NCBI RefSeq assembly: GCF_009870125.1
Contig: NC_046679.1
Span: forward strand, 28,520,001-28,584,000
Direction: 5' to 3'
Source: Drosophila pseudoobscura
Taxonomy: Eukaryota > Arthropoda > Insecta > Diptera > Drosophilidae
Length of the DNA stretch: 64,000 nt
Shown: in pieces, positions 1 through 11,700 of the stretch
Numbering within the stretch: position 1 is the stretch's first letter
Layout of the letters: each line of letters begins with the position of its first letter
Program-made: the position numbers and the translations under genes
The notes under the pieces: model-generated
The model's input: the letters and a program-made list of their open reading frames with translations, nothing else
Told to the model about the DNA's origin: nothing
Databases searched by the model: none

Positions 1-1013
1 GACAGCTCTTCTGACAGTCAACACACCACAAAATGATTCATTTCCATGGCACATTTCATGAGTATCCTCTGAATAAACCGCAAAGCGTGTGGCCACCACC
101 TCCTGACGTACGCATTAATTATGAAAAATTATCTATTGATGTGACTCTGGGTCCAGGGGGACCACAGGTTGGGGCTGCCACGATGTGGCAGGATGTATGC
201 CAAATCACGTGGCAAAAGTTCATTTCTCCTCGGTCATTAAAATGAGCAATGTGCCCCCCAGACAGACGCATAGGACGGACATCCAAGCGTTATGTGACCT
301 CCTAATGTTCTTTCATCATTTTGTGGCTTTCGCATAATTGCAGTTTATTAGGCGACTGAACAGAATACGGATGATGGATCACAGGGAGTACGTGTAATAT
401 TAGATTAGCTCGGAGAGCAAGAAATCCGAATCAGGGTGCAAGATACCATCCCTCTGACTGTAATCCCTCTCAAGGAGTTGTTGCGTCAGGTAGAGCTGGA
501 TTGGAGCGTCGTAAACATGTGTTTTCTCCACCCCAAAAACACAAAAACTACAGAGGGGAATTTACCATATAAGATAGTGGGCAACAGTACATATACAGAG
601 CCAACGTACAGTGAGAAAAGTTAATGGCTTTTAAAGCAATAATAAGAATAAATGCATTTACCTATAGATATATTTTTTCGGATTTTAAAATGAATTTATT
701 GAATTTAATTACATATGAGCAAATAATGTTTTTGTGGGTGATCGATCGATGATAATATTATATATATGTATGTATTATTTATGTAGGTTGGTTAGTTATG
801 TATGGTTGATTTGGTTCTGTTATGATAAGTGATGTAATTGTTTTATGTTCCTCAAAGAAGCAGCCGTCGTGTTTTGGTTAGATTTAATTGAATTTCTAAT
901 TTAGAGTCCATATTTAAAGCTCTTATAGTGGTTTTGTTGTTTCTACGTAAGAGAACGGATGTATTTTTGGTGTGTTTGAGAATATGGAGCGTGGGTGGTG
1001 GCTTGAGAAGTGT
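1..1013. other. 3' flank of the Hsc70-like gene, no gene seen
   Basis: AT-rich sequence downstream of the minus-strand Hsc70-like gene. The short open frames here have no family resemblance and no codon-like composition. The part next to the stop codon is presumably the 3' UTR of that gene, but I see no exact AATAAA on the minus strand close to the stop, so the transcript end cannot be placed. Confidence 0.6.
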
Positions 1014-2984
1014 TTAGTTGCCCTGCTCGATGGTGGGGCCACGGCCGATCCCGGCACCGGCACAGGGAGCACCATCTCCAGCTGCACCGAGAGCACCGGG
1101 CATACCGCCGGCATACCGCATGCCACCAGGAACAGGGCCAGCGCTCTGCCACAGCTTGGTGATGATCGGGTTGCAGAGACTCTCGAGCAATTTCTGATGG
1201 TGCTCGTATTCCTCCTTACGGGCCAGCTGTTTGGCATCCAGCCACTTGATGGCCCCGTTGCACCTGTCCAGGATGACGGTGAGGTCAGAATCGGCGATCT
1301 TGGTCCTTAGACTGTACTCGTCGATGGTGGCCTTCATGTTGAAGCAGTACGACTCGAGGCCGTGCTTGGCGGAGATAGTCTCGTTCTGCTTCTTGTCCTC
1401 TTTGCGGTAATTCTCGGCCTCGTTGACCATGCGCTTGATATCCTCCTGGGAGAGACGACCCTTTTCCTTGGTGACGGTGATTGTCTTCTCCATGTTGATG
1501 GTACAGTTGGCAGTGACGTACAGGATGCCGTTGAGATCAATGTTGAATGTGACCTGGATCGAGGGCATGCCGCGTCCCCGCCGATTTGCTGGAGGGGTGC
1601 CCAATACCTGGAACTTGCCCAGGAGATTGTTCTGCTTGGTCATGCCGCACTCGACTTCATAAACTTGGATTGGTACACCAGCCGGGTTGTTCAAGTAGCT
1701 GGTGAAAAACTCCGCCTGTGCAGGGATGCTGGTGTTGCGCTTGATCAGCACGTTCATCACACCGCCGGCAGTCTCGATACCCAGAGACAGAGGGATAACA
1801 TCGACCAACAGGACCTTCTGCAGCTCCTTCGACTTATCGCCATGCAAGATGGCGGCCTGGACGGCGGCGCCATAGGCAACAGCCTCATCGGGATCAATCG
1901 ACTTGTTCAGCTCCTTGCCGTTGAACAGATCCTGGAGCAAGCGCTGCACCTTGGGGATACGGGTGGAGCCACCGACCAACACAATGTCGTGGATGGCCGA
2001 CTTGTCCAGCTTGGCGTCACGCAGAGCCTTCTCCACGGGATCCATGGTACTGCGGAACAGATCGTCGTTCAGCTCCTCAAAACTGGCACGAGTGATCGAG
2101 GTGTAGAAATCGGTACCCTCGAACAGAGAGTCAATCTCAATTCTGGCCAGAGTGGACGATGAGAGGGTGCGCTTTGCGCGCTCGCAGGCGGTGCGCAGAC
2201 GACGCAGAGCACGCTTGTTGCTAGTCAGGTCCTTCTTGTGATTGCGATTGAACTCCTGCACAAAGTGGGCCACTAGACGGTTGTCGAAATCCTCACCACC
2301 AAGATGGGTATCACCGGCCGTAGATTTGACCTTGAAGATGCCATCATTGATCGAAAGAATGGACACATCGAAGGTACCGCCACCCAGATCGAAAATAAGC
2401 ACGTTGCGCTCACCAACAGCCTTCTTGTCCAGGCCATAGGCGATTGCAGCGGCCGTGGGCTCGTTGATGATACGCAGGACTTTCAAACCGGCGATGGTAC
2501 CGGCATCCTTGGTAGCCTGACGCTGCGAGTCGTTGAAGTGGGCTGGCACAGAGATGACAGCTTTGGTAACCGTCTTGCCCAGGTACTCCTCGGCGGTCTC
2601 CTTCATTTTGGTCAACACCATGGCAGAGATCTCCTCGGCGAAGAAGGTCTTCTTCTCGTCCTTGTACGTAACCTCAATCTTGGGCTTGCCGTCTACACTG
2701 ACCACATCGAAGGGCCAGTACTTCATGTCAGCCTGGACAGCAGAATCCTTAAACTTGCGACCAATCAGACGCTTCGAATCGAAGATCCTCTGGTTTGGGT
2801 TCACCGTCACCTGGTTCTTGGCGGCATCACCAATCAAGCGCTCCGTGTCCGTGAAGGCAACATAGGATGATGTGGTACGATTACCCTGGTCGTTGGCAAT
2901 GATCTCGACCTTGCCATTCTGGAACACACCCACACAGCAGTGAGTTGTGCCCAAATCAATACCAATAGCAGGTGCTTCAGACAT
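1014..2984 (-). CDS. Hsc70-4-like cytosolic Hsp70 chaperone lacking the EEVD tail
   Basis: This is an ATP-driven Hsp70 chaperone of 656 residues in one uninterrupted frame. The start is the ATG at 2984, which gives [14 protein letters not shown], the normal family N-terminus. Residues 1 to about 385 are the actin-like ATPase domain, with IDLGTT near residue 10, [37 protein letters not shown] and [11 protein letters not shown]. The linker is VDVIPLSLG. After it come the substrate-binding domain, the helical lid and a Gly/Met/Ala-rich tail. The lid ([19 protein letters not shown]) resembles cytosolic Hsc70-4 more than Hsc70-2 as I remember them. Odd points: LGTTYS is LGTTHC here (His15); the substrate-binding domain is heavily changed with small indels; and the end reads GPTIEQGN instead of GPTIEEVD. 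Loss of EEVD should weaken binding of TPR co-chaperones (Hop, CHIP). It is probably a retroposed or duplicated Hsc70-4 copy under relaxed or new selection. That it is an Hsp70 is certain; the paralogue assignment is less so. Confidence 0.93.
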   Translation of the reverse strand: MSEAPAIGIDLGTTHCCVGVFQNGKVEIIANDQGNRTTSSYVAFTDTERLIGDAAKNQVTVNPNQRIFDSKRLIGRKFKDSAVQADMKYWPFDVVSVDGKPKIEVTYKDEKKTFFAEEISAMVLTKMKETAEEYLGKTVTKAVISVPAHFNDSQRQATKDAGTIAGLKVLRIINEPTAAAIAYGLDKKAVGERNVLIFDLGGGTFDVSILSINDGIFKVKSTAGDTHLGGEDFDNRLVAHFVQEFNRNHKKDLTSNKRALRRLRTACERAKRTLSSSTLARIEIDSLFEGTDFYTSITRASFEELNDDLFRSTMDPVEKALRDAKLDKSAIHDIVLVGGSTRIPKVQRLLQDLFNGKELNKSIDPDEAVAYGAAVQAAILHGDKSKELQKVLLVDVIPLSLGIETAGGVMNVLIKRNTSIPAQAEFFTSYLNNPAGVPIQVYEVECGMTKQNNLLGKFQVLGTPPANRRGRGMPSIQVTFNIDLNGILYVTANCTINMEKTITVTKEKGRLSQEDIKRMVNEAENYRKEDKKQNETISAKHGLESYCFNMKATIDEYSLRTKIADSDLTVILDRCNGAIKWLDAKQLARKEEYEHHQKLLESLCNPIITKLWQSAGPVPGGMRYAGGMPGALGAAGDGAPCAGAGIGRGPTIEQGN

Positions 2985-4639
2985 CTTATGTGCAATAAAT
3001 GAGGCAACAATAATTATTTGCTAGTTTCGATTAAATAAATCAAATGTTGTTTGAATGAAAAAGAAACTGACATTGAGCAGTTTCTCCAAGATGAGCTGTT
3101 CGACCGATAGAAATGAAAAGTTACTGTTAGGAACAGGGTTGTTAGGACACTTTCATCCCCTGAAAAATTGTGTAGGATTCGTGGGAAAGGACCAATGTCC
3201 CATAAAGGGTAATTATCTGCGGAACTTTAGTATTTTTGTATGAACAATATCCCCTTTGTTCGGGAACCAATATTGGTTTATAAATTTCCGCTCATCAGAA
3301 AGTGCTTATTTGTGCTATAGACAAAGAATGTCCGCATTTTCATGCGCTCAAATTCAAACATTAGTCCAATTGCGAATCGTAAACACCTACAGAACCATTG
3401 AACGGCTTGCTCATCGACATGGATCGAAATTCAAATCTTTTCCTTGTGTCCATTCGCACTTTCAGTTCATGCTTCCATGCGCCCAAAATTCCATACCTGA
3501 TTTTCTTGGATTTTGGGAATTGCCAAAGCCTTAAGTTATGGTTAGTGCCTTTCAATTAATTTACACGTATAATAGCCGCAACGCAAACATATCAATTATT
3601 GATATTAATTTCAGCAATTATGACGCAATAAATGGTCAACAATTAATGATAACTGCAGTCAACGAATCGAAATGAATCGAATCGAAACGCTTAAATGCAT
3701 TATGGGATGTTGGTACGCTTTAAGTGTAAAGCTATTTATGAATTCCTGCTAATGAATATTTAACTAATGACACTAAAACGCACTCTAAACTAATTCAAAG
3801 AGAGAGATGCAGAGAAAGAGAGAGAGAGCAAGAAGTTTTAGCCACCTTACATAGCGAAAACATTTGGGATTTATACAGGAAAATTCCATTAAAATCATTT
3901 ATATATGTTAAAATTAGATGCAAGTTTTACTACGCTAAGCGTTCTATTGATTTAAATAAATATAAGGCCCACAAACACACATACTCACGTGAACCCATAA
4001 GTTTGTGCCATAATTTGACGGTTTGTGTGAAATTCCAAACAAATGTCATTAACAGAGACAGAGACAGGAGGATGGAAGGAAGTGTTCTTTGTGCGGTTGC
4101 CCTGAGGGTCTATCCCACCACACCTCTACACTCCCTCTCCCTATACGATGTCCGCTTACCACATTTAGGCGATGCCACTAATTTTATAATGCAGGCCGCA
4201 AGACATAAAATCTACAAAGCCAAAGTGCTGAAGAATACAAGTATCTGAAGCATCTAAAGTTGCCACATATATACGTATATGGATGGCAATACAGTGCGTT
4301 TCATAGCATTTGAAGAATTTACAGCGTGGATTCAACGATTCATAGCTGAATGGATAGAAAACTTTGACGATATTTGAAGTTAAAATGTGGAACTGATTTA
4401 GTTTTTTACGTCAAATCATATCAAATTCCTTAGTGCCCTATTGTGCCGTAACGCACTGTACAATCTGCATATACATACATATGTACATATATTTTGCTTC
4501 TATCCTGCCCTAATGGTTTGTCTTGGTCAGCATTTGGCTTCGTTTTTGTGGTCCTTTTCCCTTTCCCCGGTATGTATTCTGGGGTCCTGTCAAATTGCTG
4601 CGTTGACAACTGACATGTGTCTCCATCCCTACATCTCAA

Positions 4640-4640
4640 C

Positions 4641-4676
<36 letters not shown>
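4640..4676. repeat. poly-C run followed by (CT)n microsatellite
   Basis: Twelve consecutive C residues run directly into about 12 CT units. The run creates a low-complexity leucine/serine ORF in one frame, which is not a gene. Confidence 0.95.
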
Positions 4677-6621
4677 ATCCCTTTTCCCTCTCGCTCTTTC
4701 TGCGTTGTAATGTAAGCTTTATTATAGCCTTTAATTACTGTTGTCCAACGGTTGTCACGGCCGCCACTGCCGCTTTCACTTGCTTGAATTTCAAAACCTT
4801 TCGTGTTTACGGCATTTGCCTGTAATTTTATGGACATTCCTCTCTCTCTCACTCTACCTCTGTGTATCATTCTGGTTGTCTCAGTTTCATAAATAATTAA
4901 TGCCTTTGAGGTATGTAAACTAACAGGAGACACTATATGGAACGGGTATCTACTTTATGGACTGTAAATAAATTTCAGTGCGTGAGTGTAATTGTGTTTG
5001 CTTTTTGGGCAAGGACCTCCTCCTCCTCCTGTAGTTAGGTCCCAGTATATATAATGGCCATAAAGTCAAGACTTTTCGGGTTAATAGCCCTTGTTAGTGG
5101 ACACAAAACTTTCTTCCAAAGGATTCACTCGTTAAAAATATATGTATATGTTCTCATTTGATTAGATTATAATTTTCTTTTGTTTTTAGTGTGGCATAAC
5201 CCTACAGTTAATTAATTTTGAACAGCCCCAGGAAATATGTAGTATTTTAATATGGACAATATATTGTGGCATAATAATCAAATTCATTATCATTAAATCA
5301 AGTCAGTGAATATCTTCAATGCCAGCCCATCCGAGACAGCACGACACTCTTTGATCAGAATTATCATACTAATTGCCATTGAATAGGTACCGATAAGCAG
5401 ACAGATTGAGAGGCAGGCCGACATTCGGATAGTTTGACATTAATTCGAGACCGAGAGACCAATGGCTTGGAGGCAAAAATTAATTTACATTTTGTATATG
5501 CATCAATGTGATTAGCCGACCAGCAATACTTATGACAATGGTGTGGAATTTAAATACATGCCTTCGAGCATAAGATCGGGCAGAGACGGTGTGGGTTCGT
5601 GGCAAGTTGCAACATTGGTGCAGCAGGCGTAAATTGGTGTCTAATAAACACATAATCAAGGTTCATTTGCTGCAGGAGACACTAAATTGCATTAGCACAA
5701 AGGGCTGACACATGCCCAGGCTCTGGCCTCGACTCAGAAACCCAAAACCAGCCCCTGCCCCGGCCACCACAATCTCCTGCAGTTTGCCAACTTGTCGGCA
5801 AATATGTGTGCAGCAGGATATTTGGCCTACAGGCCCGTACAGGCCATGTCGTGTGGCATGCTCAATTCTCTCTCTCTCTACCACCGCCCCCGAAAATCGG
5901 TGACAGTTTAGTTTATGGCCCCGTAACACCAGCTAAGGCGTATCTTGCTTACATTCGAATGCATTGCACATAGATACCGATACAGTTCCTGGTTCTAGAT
6001 TCCTGGTTACGGATTATAATGAGCTTTTGTGCTTGGAAAGCAAATGAACATTGCTATTGAACACGAAGTTCCTCTTTCGGAAGGGAAAGTCTCAAGAAAA
6101 TGCAAGATGCAGGCTAAAGAGACATTTGTATAAGCCACATGCAGGCGAGATATGCTCTATCTTTTGGCTCCCCTTTGCATTGAATAGGAATCGCTGTCCA
6201 GCCACTCAGCTTTCCTCCAGCCAACTGCCCATGGGCTGCTTTGGGGGGATGTCAAATATCAAGAGCTCTCTGATCAAAGAGCAGGTTGCACCATGCCGCT
6301 GTCCAGGCCGCAGGTGCAACAATCAGAATCACAGAGCCACCCTCCCCCTCCATGCAGATTAAGAGGAGGTGTCCAGCTGTTGGTGGGGTATGGTAAGCTC
6401 CCTCTACTAATTGGCTTGGGGCGTTGGAATGTCGCATAGTTTGGCTGCCCCACACGCATGGAATGGTGTTTCGGAAAGGAGTGACATGGTCCTACTGCTC
6501 CAATCACAGTGCCATTGTGCCGTGTGCCCTTAAGCAATTTCTACTCTCCTTCTACTAATGGCCACACGCCCCCCCACTAATTAGGGCAATTGATAGAGCA
6601 AGTAAAGAGATAGAGAGAAAT

Positions 6622-6638
6622 GAGAGAGAGAGAGAGAG
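6622..6638. repeat. (GA)n microsatellite
   Basis: About eight GA units. Such tracts can bind GAGA factor, but nothing else here points to a regulatory role. Confidence 0.85.
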
Positions 6639-8780
6639 TTAAATGGTTAAATTAATTAACGTATGGATCGGGAAATTCAACAGTTTTTGTTATCTGTCTG
6701 TTATTTCTCTTCCATATAAAATGGTATCGGGTCTCTTCGCAGATAAATTGTATCCATCCATTTGATATCCATGTGCGCCTATGATTTTCCTCATCTGCCA
6801 TGAAATCAATTCAGCAGCAAAATAAAATCAAAAAAAACTCTGATGCCAACTAAAAACCTGTTTTAATCGCTCAAATATTCAGTTTATTTTGCAATTAATT
6901 GAATATCTTGCACGATTTTTGATTTAATTATTATCCAACCACAAAATCAATTTGGTTAAACTGATATCTGGGCTATATCTCGGGCACTTTCAATCAATAA
7001 TGCCCCCTAGCCAGCCTTGGCCCTGGATCCTAAATATAATTTAATGACTGAATCTTGATTCAACGGCGGGCCTCCTGCCCCAACTGCTTCAAAAAACAAT
7101 GCCATTAAAGGCATCTATTAGTTAGAGGGAAAGCGGGAGGGGAAAGTGGTAGTGGCACACAGTTCGTTATTGTTATCAATTCTAATTAATTAAAATGAAA
7201 TTTGGACTGCCGCCACCAAATGGAATATTTTTGCAATCAATTGAAATTCAATTAAAATACGTTGCCATCTGGCCACTTTTGGCCATTTCTGGACATTTTA
7301 GGCAGCCATTTTGTTGTGCCCCCCTGCCAGATACCAAACAAATACAAATGCGAAAAGGTTGCTGCTGCAAAAGGGTTAAGTGAGTGCGTGTTTGGCAGTG
7401 GGGCTGTGGGGCTGTGTGGGAGATCGTAAAGCCATTAGGCAATGCCCCCAAAATCCATTTAGTTCAATTAAATTTATTCATCAATTAAAAACAAAAGCTA
7501 AGCAACAACCACAGCAACAACAAAAGGGCGACATAAAAACCGAATTTCGAATTGATTACCAAAAATGCCGGAAACGGAAATGCGTGTGTACGCCATTTAA
7601 GCGTGAACCCCAACACGGTCATGACACAAACTTCATACCCACCGCCGCCAAAGCTCTGAAATTTTCCCCAGTTTTTCGGACCATAACAAACTTGGGTTAT
7701 GGGCACAAATTATTCAAGCGAAACGCTTCAATGCATCACTTTTCTTCGACGAGACCTTGAGGCAAGTGTTCGAGCTACTCTGTGACCTTGAGCATAACTG
7801 TACGCGGTTCAAGCAGCCCACCCAGTTGTGGGCCATGTGGCCACATCAACTGCATGATTGTGTTCATCAATTAGTTATAAATCACACGCCTTTGGCCATG
7901 GCAGCGGCGACTCCACTCGACTTGAACGAGAAAACGGACTCGGCGTCGGACTCGAACAGAGAGGAGCCATCAAAGAGCATGGAAGTTTGGGCTGAAATTC
8001 TGCCATAGTTCTGATTCCCTGACTGGACAGTGCGTTGCAAAATTAAAAGAAAGATGGCTAGAAATTGGAGAAAATATTTGAAATTTATATTTAAGTCATG
8101 CCTCAAATCGAAACTCGGACATTATTTTATTGTTTTTCTGTGATTAGCGGAAGCTTAAACTTCCCTACACTCATGACACGCACTGTATACGCTCATACGT
8201 ATCTGCGGCTTGTAACAAATTGCAATGTTTACATACAATTGTGTTGCGGGACTACAGTGCGTATGCGTCATTTGCTGGATGGAATGACCTCCGACTTATG
8301 CGATTATCCGACGCTTGAATGTGGATTTATGATGATCCTTAGCAGTCCGAGATTTCGTCCCACTCTTAGTCAATAAATGATTAACTTTTGCTTTGCTGCT
8401 GCTGTTGCTATTTGCACAAAGTATCTTTCATTCAGAGCATTTTTCCCCTATGCTCTTTGTGTGGCGTCGGCCTGTTTACTCTTTTCCTTTTCGGGCCAAC
8501 TCTCATCACATGCCCATTGTCCACACATACACAGAGAGTGTTGTTTGTGTCGACGTGGTCAGTGGAATGGTCTCGTAATCACGGCATAATTATTTGTATA
8601 ACTCATTTAAGTGCTGGCCCACATGCAGATGTAGCGACCGTACAGGCTAGGCACGTTGTTTGGGTCTGGTGCTGGTACGGGCTCTGATTCTCGTTCTGGT
8701 CTTCCGTTCTGTTGTTGTATTCTGTTTCTGGTGCTGTTGCTGTTGTTGTGGTGTGATCTGGTCAGCTGCCAGCCTTTGTT

Positions 8781-11700
8781 TGTATGCACTTTTGTTATGT
8801 AATTACCGTTTGGCTGAGAGTTGGATTCGACCAGGACCAGTACCAGTACCAGTACCAGGCTGTAGAGCAGGCTGTGCACGAGGCCTTGTATGGCCAACTG
8901 TTACAACTGTTTATGCTGGCGCTAAACATACAACCAGCCAGTCCCTCCCCCCGAATAGTGGCCAAGGACATGGGCCAGCCATCATCATCATCAGCGCTCT
9001 CTAGCTCTGGATTTCCTTTAATTGCACACACTGTACTTGTGTTTCACTGTACGACGAACGAATGTCAACAGGCAGCAGCGCAAATGCATTTCACAGTTCC
9101 TGTCCGACAGTTGAAACTCCTGGCATGGCACTCCACAGCACATCACATCACAGGACGAAGCAGCGAAGAGCAGCAGAAGAGCCGCAGAAGAGCACAGCAT
9201 AGTACAGTGAGAGCTTTTGCTGTCATTTCCTGCGGGACAGGATTTGTGTGTGTTTGCCTTTTCCCCGGATACTGTCCTGATTTTCCCACGGATACTCTTC
9301 TGAAGAGAGTGCGAAAAGGAGCTCTCACAGAGATCACAGCTCAGGGCATCTCTGTGATTTGCATAATCGTCCACTTACGAAACAATTTTCGCAGAAAACT
9401 AATCACAATTCCAATTACCATTGAAAAGAACTGGGCAATCAACTGCAGACTCTCAGCTGGCTCAGACCTCAAACTAAAAGTATTTAACTTGTTTTGGCTT
9501 TGGTTACTGTCAAAATTTATAGTTTGAACTTGGCCAGAACCGCACACAGCCCTACTCGTAGAGAAGCCCTAGGGGGGTGGCAGAGCGCTGACTGCCACAT
9601 AATGTTGTCATTAATTTTTACGATATTTACCAAGTTTAATGCATTTTGCCGATGTTTGCGCACAAGTTTAATGTGGCGGGAGGAGGGCCGGGCCATCTCT
9701 GACTTTCAGCATATTTCTTCGTTAGGAGGAGGATACCCAGGAGAATCTACAGAGAGAGACAGAGAACGAGCCAGAGAGCAAATGTAAAGTTGTTGATGGC
9801 ACAGTCTAAGAGGGAGTGCAAATGCTTATCATGAAATGTTTCAAAAGCACTTTGCAGCGCAAAGAGTGAGGCAGGGCCACGGAGGGTACGACTAGACAAC
9901 GCGTAAGGTTAATGGCATAAAGTTTATCTGCAATTACGATATGGGAAAGCCCTCGCCCATTCACCCAGCATCATCCCATCATCCATGCCGCCAAGTAAAT
10001 ATTTATTGGCTCTACTTTTAAAATGCACTTTAATGCAACGACAACGATAATGGTGTGGCATTGATGGAGACATTCTATCCGTTTATGGGCAGTCGAATCT
10101 CTGCAGATGAAGATGTATCCGTACATGCATATAAGAGATTTCTTTGAGGGAATGGGAACTGCATTCTGATCATCAAATATGTATTAAATACATTTCTGGG
10201 CCATAATTCAATTTTAAACTTGAAGCGACAAAACTTGTCACAACAAACAGTTGGCCTCAACAGCTGGTGGGCAAATAGAAATTTCCATTTCATTTTCTAT
10301 TTGTCTCTAAATGTGAAATTCAATTAATCAAAAAATGAATAAGATGAGGAGTCTCCGAGGAAAGGGAAAGGTAAGGCTCTCGTGCACAGCAGCAGACGAC
10401 ATCATATTGCATCAGAAAGTAGACAAACGATAATTTATCATTTTCCAGGACCTACACAGGAAATACAATTGCCAACTGAAGGAGGGACACTCACAGGGCA
10501 GAGCAGAGCAGAGGGATTTTGAAATTGGAAGCGCAAATGAAAATAGTAGGCAAAAAGGACTCTTCTGCTTCTGCTTCTACTTCTGCCAGCAGGTGGAAAC
10601 AGGCGTAGGACCAGTGTCCGTGTCCTACCAAAGCCGAAAATCCAAAAATTCTCGTTACATGCAAAACTCAGGCTCAGGCCCAGCCACGGACGGGGCCCGA
10701 GGCCCTGTCACTTGAGCTGAGGCTGAGTCGGAGACAGGGGCTGGGGCTGGGGCTGACAGAAACATGTCTGTAAAGGATAGTTGACTGAGGAAAACGGACA
10801 CTGGCTCCTGGATGCAGAGGGAGGAGAAGGGTCTTTGAGTGGGTGGGTTGTGTCATGCAAACGATTATAAAATCATCATTTATCACATTATGTCACTCTT
10901 CCGGCTCTGCTCTCCTCTTCTGTGGCGACAGTCTGATGGGGTATTCTAGGCTTTGACCCAAAACCGAACCATGAACTATGAACGCCCCGAAAGCCCAGAG
11001 ACAGTACGAGTGTGCATGAAATAATGACATCAAATAGTATATGACATCACATGCAGCACAATTCAATTTGGAGCGCCTCCAAAAATATATTAAATGTGGC
11101 GATGGAAGGCATTTTGCATTCCTTAAATTTCGAATGTCACAAAACTTAATGGAAAGAACAAATTTTCGAATTACCTGAGTGCCATCCTACATACAACTCT
11201 TTTTCCCTGTGGTCCTTGAACTCCTAAGTATTCACATGGAAACAATGAAACACCAGAGAGAGAGAAACTATTTTCACATAACGTAGATGAAAGTGGAACA
11301 ACTGTCAAATATCCTTGGGGGAAACCCAACCGTCGTCCTTCAATGACACTAAGTAAAAGTAATTTTCTAACTACACCAACATCATTTTTTTCCTCTCGGT
11401 TGTGTGCTTATTTTTTGTGCTCTTTTTCTTCATATAAATGCAACTTTCACTTTTGGGTTCGTGTGACATTAAATTTTACGTGAATTGCTTCATCTTTTTC
11501 CTTCGCTTTTTTCATTCCATTCCCACTCTTATTCGTATTTTTTTGCACCTTGGACTACTAGAGGCTAAGCGTTTGTCTGTGTTTTCTCAGCTGGAAAACT
11601 GAAAATGTTGCCCGCCGGCGGTTGGCTAAGTTTTCTGAAAAGCGGGGATAACCGAATTAGAAGGGTCGCTCTTGCTTGCCCGCTTCAATGCCAGTGTTGG

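Larger units (their letters stand above)
2985..8780. other. non-coding stretch with microsatellites
   Basis: I see no gene here. The first 100 bases hold the 5' UTR and promoter of the minus-strand Hsc70-like gene; no clear heat-shock element was found. The remainder is AT-rich with GA-rich runs near 3800 and 6622, and a C-run/(CT)n tract at 4640. Open frames are short, overlap on both strands and resemble no family. Confidence 0.55.

Noticed and set aside
1362..2162. 266-codon plus-strand frame
   Set aside because: It is the antisense shadow of the Hsc70-like gene.
4430..4933. 167-codon minus-strand frame with RERERERE
   Set aside because: The basic/acidic repeat is the translation of the (CT)n tract at 4651-4676.
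8784..9527. 247-codon open frame on the plus strand
   Set aside because: Starts in a CAGTAC microsatellite, is rich in Cys/His/Trp, shows no family motif, and has competing antisense frames; most likely chance.
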